This document shows, in pieces, positions 17,317-26,529 of a stretch of DNA of 64,000 nt (positions within the stretch are counted from its first letter, which is position 1; every line of letters starts with the position of its first letter). The notes below the pieces were generated by a model. The model searched no databases. It saw nothing but the letters and a program-made list of their open reading frames with translations, and was not told the DNA's origin. A program made the translations under genes and the position numbers. This DNA is from Comamonas testosteroni TK102 (GTDB lineage Bacteria; Pseudomonadota; Gammaproteobacteria; Burkholderiales; Burkholderiaceae_C): assembly GCF_000739375.1 (NCBI RefSeq), contig NZ_CP006704.1:1612001-1676000 (forward strand). The letters are read 5' to 3'.

Positions 17317-18942
17317 ATGAAGCGGACCTTCAATTTGGCAGATATTTTTGAGCTGGTGGTACAGGCCGTACCTGATCGCACGGCCTTCGGTTGCGGCGAC
17401 CAGAAGCTCAGCTTCAAGCAGCTCGACGAGCGAGCCAATCAGCTGGGCAATGCGCTGCGCGCGCGCGGCATCGGGCGGGGCGACAACGTCGGCATCCAGC
17501 TCTACAACTGCGCCGAGTATCTGGAGGCCTTTTTTGCCTGCAGCAAGATCGGCGCCGTGCCGGTGAACGTCAACTACCGCTATGTGGCCGATGAGCTGCA
17601 GGGACTGTTCAACAGCCTGGATCTGCGAGCCCTGGTCTATGGCGCGGACTTCGATGCATCGGTGCTGGAAGTCATGCCCCGGGTGCCCACGCTGCGCCTT
17701 GCGCTGCGGGTTGGCACTGTGCGCGATGGCCTGCCCAGAAGCGTTCAGCCCTACGAGTCGGTGCTGGCCGAAGGCGCCCGGGAACTCACGGACGCCGAGC
17801 GCAGCGACGACGATATCTTCATGCTCTGCACCGGCGGCACCACGGGCTTGCCCAAGGGCGTGATGTGGCCTCACAAATCGCTGTTCATGGGGGCCCTGGG
17901 CGGTGGCGGCTATTACTTCCGCCGTCCCCCCATCGAGACACCCGAGGAGCTGCTGCAACTGGTGCCCAACGGCCCGGCGCTGGCCTATCTGGCGGCGGCT
18001 CCGCTCATGCATGGCGCGGCCATGTGGGCGACCCTGATCAGCCTGTTTTCCGGGCACCCTGTCTATGTGAACGAGCGCAAGAACTTCGATCCCGTGCATA
18101 TGCTGGATCTGATCGAGCATCACCAGATCAATGTGATGGCAGTGGTGGGCGATGCCATGGCCCTGCCCATCATCCAGGCGCTCGAGAACAACCCTGGGCG
18201 ATGGCCGCTCAAGTCGCTGATGATTTTCGGCAACGGCGGTGCTGTGTTCTCGCGTCATCTGCAGGAGCGGCTGCTGCTGCAGGTGCCGCATCTGGTGCTC
18301 AACAACGGTATGGCCAGCTCCGAATCCGGCGTTCTGGGCGGGGGGGAGAAGACGCCCGAGGGCGAAGGTTTCATGCGCATCGCGCCGCGTCCCGACCTGA
18401 GTGTGATCTCAGAGGACCTGCGCATTCTGAGCCAGCCCGGAGAGGAAGGCATTCTTTCGCGCCGTGGCCACATGCCCCTGGGCTATTACGGCGATCCCAA
18501 GAAAACGGCCGAGACCTTCGTCATGGTTGATGGCAGCCGCTGGGTGTTGACGGGGGACAGGGCTCGCATCGACACCACGGGTGAATATGTGGTGCTGGGC
18601 CGCGGCTCGCAATGCATCAACACCGGGGGGGAGAAGGTCTACCCCGAGGAGGTGGAGGAAACCGCGCGCCGCTACCCGCCGGTTCAGGATGTGGTGGTCG
18701 TGGGCGTTCCGGACGAGCGCTGGGGCAGCAAGGTGGTGGCCGTGGTGCAGGTGCAGCCGGGCCACGAATTCGATCTGCAGGAGTTCGAGAAAGTCTGCCG
18801 CAGCAATCTGTCGGGCTACAAGCTGCCGCGCGCCGTGTATCTGGCCACTGAAGTCAGGCGCAGCCCGGCAGGCAAGGCTGATTACCGCTGGGCCAAGGCC
18901 TATGTGGCCGGGCATGAGCCGCTGACTGCCGCGACAGCCTGA
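17317..18942 (+). CDS. Acyl-CoA ligase (AMP-forming), steroid-acid type
   Basis: 541 aa from ATG 17317 with CGGAGACAGGAAG upstream. ANL-superfamily adenylating enzyme: P-loop CTGGTTGLPKGVMW near residue 170, an adenine-binding segment near NNGMASSESG, the hinge-region Asp in LTGDRARID, and the catalytic Lys in SPAGKADYRW near the C-terminus. It forms an acyl-CoA thioester from the carboxylate, ATP and CoA. Its overall look (PVNVNYRYV, GGGGYYFRR) is close to FadD19-like steroid/sterol side-chain ligases. It is the last gene of the 8002-18942 run and is followed by a strong terminator. Confidence 0.85.
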   Translation: MKRTFNLADIFELVVQAVPDRTAFGCGDQKLSFKQLDERANQLGNALRARGIGRGDNVGIQLYNCAEYLEAFFACSKIGAVPVNVNYRYVADELQGLFNSLDLRALVYGADFDASVLEVMPRVPTLRLALRVGTVRDGLPRSVQPYESVLAEGARELTDAERSDDDIFMLCTGGTTGLPKGVMWPHKSLFMGALGGGGYYFRRPPIETPEELLQLVPNGPALAYLAAAPLMHGAAMWATLISLFSGHPVYVNERKNFDPVHMLDLIEHHQINVMAVVGDAMALPIIQALENNPGRWPLKSLMIFGNGGAVFSRHLQERLLLQVPHLVLNNGMASSESGVLGGGEKTPEGEGFMRIAPRPDLSVISEDLRILSQPGEEGILSRRGHMPLGYYGDPKKTAETFVMVDGSRWVLTGDRARIDTTGEYVVLGRGSQCINTGGEKVYPEEVEETARRYPPVQDVVVVGVPDERWGSKVVAVVQVQPGHEFDLQEFEKVCRSNLSGYKLPRAVYLATEVRRSPAGKADYRWAKAYVAGHEPLTAATA

Positions 18943-19010
18943 GCGAGAAGAAGGAGCATTTGCAGACGGTGAAGGAATACCCTGTTCGTCGCGCCTGACG
19001 ACGGGATTCA

Positions 19011-19039
19011 AAGGAGGCCCCGGCCTCCTTCTTTTTTTT
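19011..19039 (+). terminator. Rho-independent terminator of the 8002-18942 operon
   Basis: AAGGAGGCC (19011-19019) pairs with GGCCTCCTT (19022-19030), followed by C and eight T. The T run abuts the stop codon of the converging gene at 19039. Confidence 0.8.
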
Positions 19040-19476
19040 CAGCGTGCCGCAGCGCAGATCCGGCGCGCCGTCTTCTCGGACTTCAGTGCCACAAATGCCT
19101 TTGCCTGCGCGTCATAGCGGTGTGCAATCACATACCGGCTGCAGCGATCCGAATAGCGTGCGCAGGTCTGCATGGCCACGCACAGATGGGGCCCGCTCCC
19201 CCAGACCTTGGCGGGCGGCCTGTCGTAAATGCCTTCATACAGCGTCTGCTCCTGCGCTCCCCCGTCATTCCATCTGGCCACGATTTCAGAAGAGAAATGG
19301 TCAAAGCCGACGCTGCTGTAGCCCACCTCGTAGTCAATCGTGCCCAGTCTGGTGATGGAAGTGCGGCCCGTGGCCTGCTGGTCCCAGGCGGCAGTCTCCT
19401 GCGCGCTGCAGGATATGGCGAAACAGCTCAGCATGAGCGATGCTTGAAGCGGGATAGAGAGCTTGCGCAGGTACAT
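19039..19476 (-). CDS. Small secreted hypothetical protein
   Basis: 145 aa from ATG 19476. The N-terminus MYLRKLSIPLQASLMLSCF plus AISCSAQ is a signal peptide, possibly a lipoprotein signal with the lipobox AISC. The mature part is about 115 residues with several Cys (CVAMQTCARYSDRC) that could form disulphides in the periplasm. I do not recognise the family. It converges with the ligase operon and shares the terminator region at 19011-19039. No clear link to steroid metabolism apart from position. Confidence 0.55.
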   Translation of the reverse strand: MYLRKLSIPLQASLMLSCFAISCSAQETAAWDQQATGRTSITRLGTIDYEVGYSSVGFDHFSSEIVARWNDGGAQEQTLYEGIYDRPPAKVWGSGPHLCVAMQTCARYSDRCSRYVIAHRYDAQAKAFVALKSEKTARRICAAAR

Positions 19477-19643
19477 GGCGTGTAGGCCCGGAAATTGACG
19501 CAGCCACTATATCGCCGGTCTCGGCCAGGCACCGCCCGGCGCAGCCAGCGACGGCTTTGCGATCCGGAATGCGAGATCGCCCGGGCCGGCCATGGCCTGG
19601 CAGATGGCCGGGGCGCTGGCGGCTGCTCAGTTGCTCGGGTGCC

Positions 19644-20999
19644 TCAGGTATCTGGATGGCCTTGGACCCTGCGCACATAGTCACGCAGCGAGAGCAGGTA
19701 GCAGAGCACGGCCAGCAGACAGCATCCGACCATGGCCACCAGGCCATAGCGCAGGGCTTCCTTGCCGTAGCTGGCCGTCAGGCCGTCGCTGATCAGGCCC
19801 ACGACCAAGGGCCCCAGTCCTCCGCCCACGGCAGAGGCGCAGAGTCCGAAGATCGCCATCGCCGTGGCCATGCGTGTGGAGGCCACCACATTGGTCAGTG
19901 CCGCATAGGTGGGCGGAACCCAGAAGCTCATCAGCACGCCGAACACCAGATAGGCGGGCATGGCCTGCGGCACTTTCAGGCCCCAAAGCGGCCAGATGCC
20001 TTCGGCAGGCGCCAGGTAGAAGTAGATGCCGAACGGGATGGAAAGCAGCACCCCCATGGCAGGCAGCCATAGCTGCCAGCGCGCATCGTGCCGGATCAGA
20101 CGGTCGGTCAGCCATGCGCTGAACAGGGCCCCGGTGACGGCGGCGCTGGCACCCAGAACGCCAAAAATGGCACCTGCTTCCTTGAGGCTCAGGCCATAGG
20201 AGCGCACGAGAAAAGAGGTGTTCCAGATGCCTATGGCCTGACCGGCGAAGGTCAGTATCACGCCGGCTGTGGCAATGCCGACAAAGGCATGGTTGCGACG
20301 CAGCGACTGCAGGACCTGCAGAAATCCTTCCTGGGCCCGGGATATGTTGCCATCCGCATGCGGCAAGGGCTTGCGCAGCGGCTCCATGCAGGTAAGACGC
20401 AGCAGCATGGCCACCACCATGCCGGGAATGGCCATCCAGATGAAGACATGGCGCCAGCCGTATTCCTGCGCAATCCAGGCGCCTGCGCCCAGGCCGAACA
20501 GCACGCCAAAATGCGCGCCCAGCATATAGATGCCCATGGCGCGGCTGCGTTGCTCTGGAGGGTAGGCATCGGCGATCATCGACACCGACGGCGCGCTGCC
20601 GCCTGCCTCGCCGATCGCCACCGCCACGCGGGCAGCGGCCAGCGTCCAGAAACCCACTGCCAGCCCGCACAGGGCCGTGGCAATGCTCCAGGCCAGGCAG
20701 CACCAGGCAACCAGATTGCGCCGGTTGGAGCGGTCTGCATAGCGCCCGAACGGTATCGCCAGCACGCTGTAGAACAGCGCGAACGCGAGGCCGGTGAGCA
20801 GGCCCATGGCGCCGTCGGAGATATGGAACTCGGCCTGCACGGGCTGGATGAGAACGCCCATGATGTTGCGGTCGGCCATGGCCATGGTGTAGACGAAGAA
20901 CAACACCAACAGCATGTAATTGCGCTGCCTGTGGCTCAGGGAAGACGGCTGCTCGTGAGCCGGGGGCGCGGTTCCGGAGGCGGATACGGGGATATGCAC
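19644..20999 (-). CDS. MFS transporter, spinster-like (paralog 2)
   Basis: 451 aa from a GTG at 20999; AGGAGA lies about 8 nt upstream and no ATG fits as well. Twelve helices. MADRNIMGVLIQPVQAEF and the loop GRYADRSNRRN match paralog 1 nearly position by position, and the pair is clearly closer to each other than to the copies at 23081 and 27403. It lies 80 bp downstream of the amidohydrolase gene on the same strand and is probably cotranscribed with it. This suggests the carrier moves the amidohydrolase substrate or product. Specificity unknown. Confidence 0.85.
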   Translation of the reverse strand: MHIPVSASGTAPPAHEQPSSLSHRQRNYMLLVLFFVYTMAMADRNIMGVLIQPVQAEFHISDGAMGLLTGLAFALFYSVLAIPFGRYADRSNRRNLVAWCCLAWSIATALCGLAVGFWTLAAARVAVAIGEAGGSAPSVSMIADAYPPEQRSRAMGIYMLGAHFGVLFGLGAGAWIAQEYGWRHVFIWMAIPGMVVAMLLRLTCMEPLRKPLPHADGNISRAQEGFLQVLQSLRRNHAFVGIATAGVILTFAGQAIGIWNTSFLVRSYGLSLKEAGAIFGVLGASAAVTGALFSAWLTDRLIRHDARWQLWLPAMGVLLSIPFGIYFYLAPAEGIWPLWGLKVPQAMPAYLVFGVLMSFWVPPTYAALTNVVASTRMATAMAIFGLCASAVGGGLGPLVVGLISDGLTASYGKEALRYGLVAMVGCCLLAVLCYLLSLRDYVRRVQGHPDT

Positions 21000-21079
21000 G
21001 GAGGTCTCCTGTCGAATGAAAAGCGGGTGCCGGTCTCAGGCGCCGTATTGGCCTCGAAGCCGTGGATGCCCTGGCGCGC

Positions 21080-22795
21080 TCAGCCGGGCGTCAGCTCGCT
21101 GCGCTTGAGCAGGCGGCCCGGCAATGCCTCGGTGGCACTGCCGTCGCGGTAGGTGATCTGGCCGGACTTGATGGTGTAGCGATAGCCCTGCGCGCCTTGT
21201 AGAAAGCGCTTGCCGCCGGCGGGCAGGTCTCTGGCGATATGCGGCGGCTCAATCCTGAGCGCCTGCAGATCGATGAGGTTGAGGTCCGCCAGCTTGCCCG
21301 GCTGCAGCACTCCCCGGTCGGCAAAGCCGTAGAGCGAGGCCGGCCGCTGCGTGAGCAGATGGATGGCCTGCTCGATGCTGAACAGGCCGCGCTCGCGCAC
21401 CCATTCGGTAAGCAGGAACGTCGTGGCGCTGCCGTCGCAGATGGTGCCCACATGGGCGCCACCGTCGCCCAAGGCGGGTACGGTATGGGGATGGCCGAGC
21501 AGCTCGTGCACAGCGCTGCAGTCATGGTCCAGATAGTTGGCCATGGGCAGATAGACCAGGGCCTGGCCTTCACGCCCCAGCATGAAGTCGTACATCCACT
21601 CCAGCGGCGGCAAGCCGGCGGCATCGGCCAGCGCCTGAACCGAATCGCCTGCCTGCGGCAGATAGTTGGGCTCTTCGCCGCGCCAGGGATACATGCCCGC
21701 GAAGTTCTGGCCGAAATACTCCATGAACAGATGGGGGTTGCGGTCCTTCTCGCCGAGGATGGCGCTGCGCGTGGCGGGCAGTGCCAGCGCCCTGAGGCGT
21801 TCTGCCGGCTCGAGCGGCGCCAGCGCCGCATAGCTGGGGCGGCAGGAGAAGGGGTTCAGGCTGCACTCGAACCCCATGAGCACGCCCACCGGGCGGTTCA
21901 GCACCTGGCCCATGATGCGCAGCCCGTCGGCGTTGGCTTTCTCGATCTGCTGCAGCAGTTCGCGGTGCAGCTGCGGGCGGTGCGGATACTGAAGCACGGT
22001 GAGGGTGGCGGCACGGCCCGTGCGCTGAGCGACGCGTGTGAGTATGCTGAATTCATCGCCGACGTGTTCGAAGTCCGAGATCATCTGGAACACGCTGTTC
22101 GGGTAGTCCTTGAGCGCGAGTCCCAGCGCCAGCAACTCCTCGCTCGCGGCCTGGTACATGGGGGTGAAGTCCCCCGACTTGGAGCGGTGGGCCATGGTGC
22201 GCGAGGTGGAAAGGCCCACGGCGCCGGCGGCCAGGCCTTGCCGGACCAGTTGCTGCATGGCTTTGATGTCTTCGGCGCTGGCTGGCTCGCGCCGTATGGC
22301 GCGTTCGCCCATGGCGTGGACGCGCAGCGGCGCGTGAGGCAGCAGGGCGGCAATATCGATGTCGTAGCACCGCGCTGCCAAGGCTTGCAGATATTCGGGA
22401 AAGCTCTCCCAGCTCCATCGCAGACCTTCATGCAGCGCGGTGTCGGGGATGTCCTCCACCCCCACCATGAGCGCAATCAGCTGGTCCCTGTCTTCGGGCC
22501 GGCAGGGAGCAAAGCCCACGCCGCAGTTGCCCATCACCGCCGTGGTCACGCCCTGCTGCGAGCTGGGCCAAAGCCTCTCATCCCAGGTCGCCTGACCGTC
22601 GAAATGCGTGTGCACGTCCACAAAGCCCGGCGTCACCAGCAATCCGTCGGCATCGATCTGCTGCACGGCGTCGCCCAGTTGCTGGCCGATGGCGGCGATG
22701 TGCCCGTTGCGCACTCCGAGGTCCGCGCGGTAAATCGGGGCCCCGGTGCCGTCCACGATGCGGCCGTTGCGGATCAGCAAGTCGAACTGCTGCAT
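21080..22795 (-). CDS. N-acyl-D-amino-acid deacylase family amidohydrolase
   Basis: 571 aa from ATG 22795 ([10 protein letters not shown]), preceded by AAGGAGACCGACCT. A longer in-frame extension has no ribosome site. The N-terminal beta-sandwich [11 protein letters not shown] leads to the TIM-barrel metal motif [14 protein letters not shown] (HxH), then GNCGVGFAP, and a late [13 protein letters not shown] with metal ligands. The C-terminal sandwich ends [15 protein letters not shown]. This is the D-aminoacylase/dihydroorotase-like amidohydrolase fold, which hydrolyses C-N bonds such as N-acyl amino acids. In a bile-acid region, a cyclic amide, a lactone or an amino-acid-conjugated bile acid are candidate substrates (inference). 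It is divergent from the MFS gene at 23081. Confidence 0.8.
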   Translation of the reverse strand: MQQFDLLIRNGRIVDGTGAPIYRADLGVRNGHIAAIGQQLGDAVQQIDADGLLVTPGFVDVHTHFDGQATWDERLWPSSQQGVTTAVMGNCGVGFAPCRPEDRDQLIALMVGVEDIPDTALHEGLRWSWESFPEYLQALAARCYDIDIAALLPHAPLRVHAMGERAIRREPASAEDIKAMQQLVRQGLAAGAVGLSTSRTMAHRSKSGDFTPMYQAASEELLALGLALKDYPNSVFQMISDFEHVGDEFSILTRVAQRTGRAATLTVLQYPHRPQLHRELLQQIEKANADGLRIMGQVLNRPVGVLMGFECSLNPFSCRPSYAALAPLEPAERLRALALPATRSAILGEKDRNPHLFMEYFGQNFAGMYPWRGEEPNYLPQAGDSVQALADAAGLPPLEWMYDFMLGREGQALVYLPMANYLDHDCSAVHELLGHPHTVPALGDGGAHVGTICDGSATTFLLTEWVRERGLFSIEQAIHLLTQRPASLYGFADRGVLQPGKLADLNLIDLQALRIEPPHIARDLPAGGKRFLQGAQGYRYTIKSGQITYRDGSATEALPGRLLKRSELTPG

Positions 22796-22887
22796 AGGTC
22801 GGTCTCCTTGAGGTTCTGGTGCGCGGCCGTGCCCGCAGCAGCTTCCATTAAGAGGCAATCCGCACGCAACGCCTATCAGGGTTAGGG

Positions 22888-22907
22888 AATCGTCCGTTGG
22901 GACGATG
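22888..22907. promoter_or_regulatory. Putative operator dyad (site b)
   Basis: AATCGTCCGTTGGGACGATG contains the near-perfect palindrome ATCGTCC-GTTG-GGACGAT and matches the consensus at 18 of 20 positions. It lies 92 nt before the amidohydrolase start and 173 nt before the chosen MFS start. Its left flank TCAGGGTTA is shared with site c at 28771. Confidence 0.5.
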
Positions 22908-23080
22908 TGGGTGCGGCAGCTCATGCATCACGATGCTCAGGGCGGTGCTGCAGCCGGCGGCATATCGCAGCACCGCGAGGTGCGAGACGGGTCGAAAGAC
23001 TGCCGCCGTGCCGGACGTGCAGCGCACAGGGCGCGAGCAGCTGCCAGAGCTTCTGCGTGATGCCAAAAACCAAGAAAACA

Positions 23081-24376
23081 ATGACCCAACCAAATCATCA
23101 GAACCCATCGAGAGGGTATGTGCTGGCGCTGCTGACGGCCTTGTCAGCGCTGACCTTCATGGACCGGCAGATCCTGGCCGTGCTGCTGCAGCCCATCAAG
23201 CAGGAGTTCGGCTTCTCGGACCTGCAGATCGGCCTGATTACCGGACTCGGCTTTGCGCTGACCTTTGCTGCGCTGGGCATACCTCTGGGGCGGCTGGCGG
23301 ACCGCCATGAACGGCGCAGCCTGATTGCCTGGTGCCGGGGCGCCGGCGGCGCGGTGGCAGCACTGGGCGCGCTGGCCGCCGGCTCTGGCGGACTGACGGC
23401 ATCGCGCGCCGGCGCTGCCCTGGGAGATGCCGGTGGCGGCGCGGCCTCCATGTCCATCCTGGCCGATCTCTACAAGCCCCATGAGCGCTCGCGTGCCATG
23501 AGTGTCTTCGGCGTCGGCAATGCGATGGGCGCCCTGCTGGCCTTGCTGCTGGGGCCGCTGTTTGCCGAGCTGTGGGGCTGGCGCGTGACCATGGTCGTCA
23601 TCGGCGTGGCCATCATGCTCCTGTCCCTGGTGCTGCGCCTGAGTGTGCGCGAACCCGTTCGCACGGTCGGACAGGTGGGCGCGGCACCACAGGAAGGCCG
23701 GCAGCAGTCCCGCTCTGCAGTCGCCCTGATCTGGCAGGAGCCCGTGACCCGCTATCTGATTCTGGGTGCAGCCTGCGTGCTGATCGCGGGAATCTCGATC
23801 GGCGCCTGGAATGTGGCCTTGCTGGCGCGTCGCTTCGATCTCAGCCTCAAGCAGGCGGGCTCGATTTCCGCAGGGGCTGCTGTGCTCTCGGTCTCTGGCA
23901 GTCTGTTCTCGGGCTGGTTGACGGACCGGCTGGCGCGCAGCGACGTGCGCTGGCAGATCCGTATTCCCGTGATCGGCACCGCTGTGGCCATGGTGCTGGG
24001 TTTCGGCTATCTGCTGGTGGGTTCGGATCAATTCATGTTGTCCATGGCCTGCATGCTGGTCTATTCCTTCTTCACGGCCTGGTGGGCACCGGCCACCTAT
24101 GCGGCCCTGAGCCTGGTCGTTGCCGCCGAGCGGCGCGCCACGGCCAGCGCCATGGTGCTGATGGCCGGGGCCTTGCTGGGCAACGGCGTGGGACCCATCG
24201 TGGCCGGCTGGCTCAGCGATGTGCTCAACAGCGTCGCACCCGGCGAAGGCCTGCGCTATGCCATGGCAATCATGATGTGCACGCTGGTGCCGGCGGTGTG
24301 GGCGTTCTACCGGGCCCTCCAGCATTACCCGGGGGCTTACCGCAGGGCCCACGCACCCGTGGCCGTTGCCGCATGA
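23081..24376 (+). CDS. MFS transporter, spinster-like (paralog 3)
   Basis: 431 aa from ATG 23081 (MTQPNHQNP). An in-frame ATG at 23060 is an alternative, and neither has a strong ribosome site. The longer reading frame upstream is Cys/Arg-rich noise. Twelve helices, with FMDRQILAVLLQPIKQEF and GRLADRHERRS as the helix 1 end and motif A. The stop codon overlaps the start of the EthD-like gene (ATGA at 24373-24376), so the two are translationally coupled. It is divergent from the amidohydrolase gene across site b. Confidence 0.83.
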   Translation: MTQPNHQNPSRGYVLALLTALSALTFMDRQILAVLLQPIKQEFGFSDLQIGLITGLGFALTFAALGIPLGRLADRHERRSLIAWCRGAGGAVAALGALAAGSGGLTASRAGAALGDAGGGAASMSILADLYKPHERSRAMSVFGVGNAMGALLALLLGPLFAELWGWRVTMVVIGVAIMLLSLVLRLSVREPVRTVGQVGAAPQEGRQQSRSAVALIWQEPVTRYLILGAACVLIAGISIGAWNVALLARRFDLSLKQAGSISAGAAVLSVSGSLFSGWLTDRLARSDVRWQIRIPVIGTAVAMVLGFGYLLVGSDQFMLSMACMLVYSFFTAWWAPATYAALSLVVAAERRATASAMVLMAGALLGNGVGPIVAGWLSDVLNSVAPGEGLRYAMAIMMCTLVPAVWAFYRALQHYPGAYRRAHAPVAVAA

Positions 24377-25098
24377 AGAGGCAGGCGGCCAGCGAGCAGG
24401 GCGGCGGCGCCGTCTGGAAGATGATCTATCTGGCGCGGCGCAATCCGGCGCTGCGCCCAGAGGAGTTTGCGCAGGCCTGGCGCGAGCATTCCGCGCTGGG
24501 CCGCCTGTGCCGCAACGTGGGCCAGCGTGTCAAGGCCGTGGCCCAGTGCTCACGACATCTACAGGCACATGCCGCAGCCCTGAGCAAGGACCATGACGGC
24601 GTCAATCTCATGGTGCTGGCCGAGCGCGAAGCCGGCTCTGCGATCTGGAGCGACCCGGAAACTCTGGCCATCATGCGTCCCGACGAGCCGCGCGTGTTTG
24701 CCGACTATGTGCGCAATTTCTCGCTGCTGTGCCGTCAGCAGGTGTTGCGCGGCAGCCTGTGCGTAGATGTCTTGCCGCAGCACAAACAAGTCATGCTGAT
24801 CGGCTTTTTGCAGCGCAGCGACGTCTGGCGCGGCGCTGCGGCCTTGCCTGAGATTTGTCCACTGCAGTGGCAAAGCGTTGCTCTGGGGCTGGCCAGCCGC
24901 ATTGTCTGCAACACCATCGATGAGCAACCACCTTCCGGCTACGGCTACCGCCATGTGGTTGAGTGGTGGTTTGACTCGGTGGAGCAGGCGCAGGCGGCAG
25001 CGGTGTCACTCGATGTATCGGCCCGTGCGCAGGACGGCGAGTTTGGCTGGGGCGAACATGTCTTCATGCTGACAGAGGTGACGCACGCCAGATCTTGA
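24373..25098 (+). CDS. EthD-domain-like protein
   Basis: 241 aa from ATG 24373, which overlaps the MFS stop. The N-terminal half, WKMIYLARRNPALRPEEFAQ, plus WREHSALGRL, has the ferredoxin-like alpha+beta look of EthD proteins (small dimeric alpha-beta barrels). The C-terminal half (YRHVVEWWFDSVEQAQAA) looks like a second, diverged copy, so it may be an internal duplication that mimics the dimer. EthD-fold proteins include enzymes and accessory proteins of ether and aromatic degradation. The function here is not predictable. Coupling to a transporter suggests it acts on the transported compound. Confidence 0.6.
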   Translation: MKRQAASEQGGGAVWKMIYLARRNPALRPEEFAQAWREHSALGRLCRNVGQRVKAVAQCSRHLQAHAAALSKDHDGVNLMVLAEREAGSAIWSDPETLAIMRPDEPRVFADYVRNFSLLCRQQVLRGSLCVDVLPQHKQVMLIGFLQRSDVWRGAAALPEICPLQWQSVALGLASRIVCNTIDEQPPSGYGYRHVVEWWFDSVEQAQAAAVSLDVSARAQDGEFGWGEHVFMLTEVTHARS

Positions 25099-25109
25099 GG
25101 ACTTGAAAA

Positions 25110-25192
25110 ATAGTAGCTTCTTACGCTTTATGAATAAGGAATTCAATATGTTTTGTATTGAATTTCCATGAAGATAAAGCGCTGGCAGCTAT
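25110..25192. repeat. AT-rich intergenic hairpin, copy B
   Basis: Imperfect 83-bp palindrome. The outer arms are TAGCTTCTTACGCTTTAT and ATAAAGCGCTGGCAGCTA. The inner arms GGAATTCAATA and TATTGAATTTCC are nearly perfect. It has the same layout as copies at 5511-5590 and 41891-41971. It lies 12 bp after the EthD-like gene, between converging genes. Confidence 0.6.
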
Positions 25193-25221
25193 GGTTTTCA
25201 GGGAGAGGTCTTCAACCCTGC

Positions 25222-25252
25222 AAAAAAGGCCCATGCAAGCGCATGGGCCTTT
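25222..25252 (-). terminator. Bidirectional terminator between EthD-like and Rieske genes
   Basis: AAAGGCCCATGC (25225-25236), loop AAGC, GCATGGGCCTTT (25241-25252): a perfect 12-bp stem. The A run at 25222-25227 gives a U tract for the minus strand, 20 bp after the Rieske gene stop. Confidence 0.8.
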
Positions 25253-25272
25253 GGCCTTGGAGTCAATGGATA

Positions 25273-26382
25273 TCAGGCTGTCACTTCCTCGGCTTCCTGG
25301 GTATAGGCCACCATGCCGCGCGGAATGTATCTGCCTTCGCACTGGTCAAGATATTCGGCAGTCTTGGTGCGCGGGTTGTAGAACTGCTTGTACCAGATGC
25401 GGGCCTTGAGGAAGGCGCCGTTGCTGGGGATGAACAGCGGGTTCAGGCAGGGCGCCTTCTGCGACCAGACTTCGAAGTCCTGGGCAAAGGCCAGGCGGCT
25501 GGCCTCCTGGTACTGTTTGGCGGCAATTTCGTCCGCCTTGGTGGGCAGGCCGCCATGCGCGGTCTTCACCAGCAGGTTGTGCCAGACCTTGATCCTGCCG
25601 TCCTCGATGGGGGTATGCATGATCATCATGAAGGAGTTGAACATGCCGCTGACCTTGGAGACCAGGATGGCGGGGCCGTGGTACCAGGTGTCGGTGTGCA
25701 GATCGGCGCTGGCACCGCCTTCGCCCACCAGGGTGCGGTGACCGCCGCACTGGCGCTGGATGGCATTGTGGCCCTTGAACTCGTTCTCGAAGCGCGCCAC
25801 GGTGGAGCCGTGGATGGGGCTCAGATGACCATAGTCGGCAATGTTGTCCACGACCTCCATGGGATGCTGGTTCAACTCGCCCAGGTAGTCCCATTGACCG
25901 TTGACATAGGTCTCGTCATGCCAGTCGCCAAAAGTGGGCAGATCGTAGTCGGGCTCGCCGCCTTCGGGATCGAACCAGACCCAGATGGCGCCGTACTGCT
26001 CGACCACCTTCCAGCTCTTGACCGCGGCCGCAGCCGGAATGGCGCCGTCGTGGTAGGGGATGTGGTTGCACTTGCCGTCCGCGCCGAAGCGCCAGCCGTG
26101 GTAGGGGCAGCGGATGCCGTCGCCTTCCACATTGCTGCCGCCGCCGTCGATGACCACATAGCTGGTGGCGTTGGGCGCCGCCAGATGGGTCTTCATATGG
26201 GGACAGTAAGCGTCCAGCAGCACGACCTTGCCGCTTTCGCGGCCGCGGTACAGCGCGAAATCCTGGCCGAAGAAGCGCACGGCCACGGGCTTGTGGGTGT
26301 CGAGCGCACTGGCCTCGGAAATCATGAACCAGCCACGCGGGTAGGTAAATTCACCGAGGCGGTAGTCCTTCGTGGTTGCCAT
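25273..26382 (-). CDS. Rieske non-heme iron oxygenase, KshA-like
   Basis: 369 aa from ATG 26382 with GGAGAC upstream. The N-terminal Rieske [2Fe-2S] ligands are Cys60 and His62 (YCPHMKTH) and Cys92 and His95 (RCPYHGWRF). The two pairs are separated by about 30 residues instead of the usual 16-17 because of an inserted segment around IDGGGSNVEGDG. The catalytic domain has the mononuclear iron site DNIADYGHLSPIH. It is an oxygenase component that needs a separate reductase, not found in this window. KshA proteins 9-alpha-hydroxylate 3-ketosteroids. A hydroxylase acting at another position of the nucleus, or on the side chain, is equally possible. Confidence 0.8.
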   Translation of the reverse strand: MATTKDYRLGEFTYPRGWFMISEASALDTHKPVAVRFFGQDFALYRGRESGKVVLLDAYCPHMKTHLAAPNATSYVVIDGGGSNVEGDGIRCPYHGWRFGADGKCNHIPYHDGAIPAAAAVKSWKVVEQYGAIWVWFDPEGGEPDYDLPTFGDWHDETYVNGQWDYLGELNQHPMEVVDNIADYGHLSPIHGSTVARFENEFKGHNAIQRQCGGHRTLVGEGGASADLHTDTWYHGPAILVSKVSGMFNSFMMIMHTPIEDGRIKVWHNLLVKTAHGGLPTKADEIAAKQYQEASRLAFAQDFEVWSQKAPCLNPLFIPSNGAFLKARIWYKQFYNPRTKTAEYLDQCEGRYIPRGMVAYTQEAEEVTA

Positions 26383-26443
26383 TGCAGAGGTCTCCGTATT
26401 TAGTTTTGGACGGATGCATCTTCTGGCAGGCGGCGCCGCCGCG

Positions 26444-26463
26444 CATACTCTGTTTGGACGAGT
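26444..26463. promoter_or_regulatory. Putative operator dyad (site f)
   Basis: CATACTCTGTTTGGACGAGT matches the consensus at about 15 of 20 positions, with the right half GTTTGGACGA exact. It lies 61 nt upstream of the Rieske oxygenase start (minus strand). A second right-half copy TTTTGGACG occurs at about 26404-26412. Confidence 0.4.
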
Positions 26464-26529
26464 GCCGGAGCGCTTTTGAGCTGGCGCAAACTGCCCAGGG
26501 TTTGCACCAGTCCGAGTGTGAGTGCGTGC

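Noticed and set aside
18342..18350. Possible third homopolymer frameshift (7-G run in the ligase at 17317)
   Set aside because: The frame continues correctly through SGVLGGGEKTPEG, so the run is in frame.
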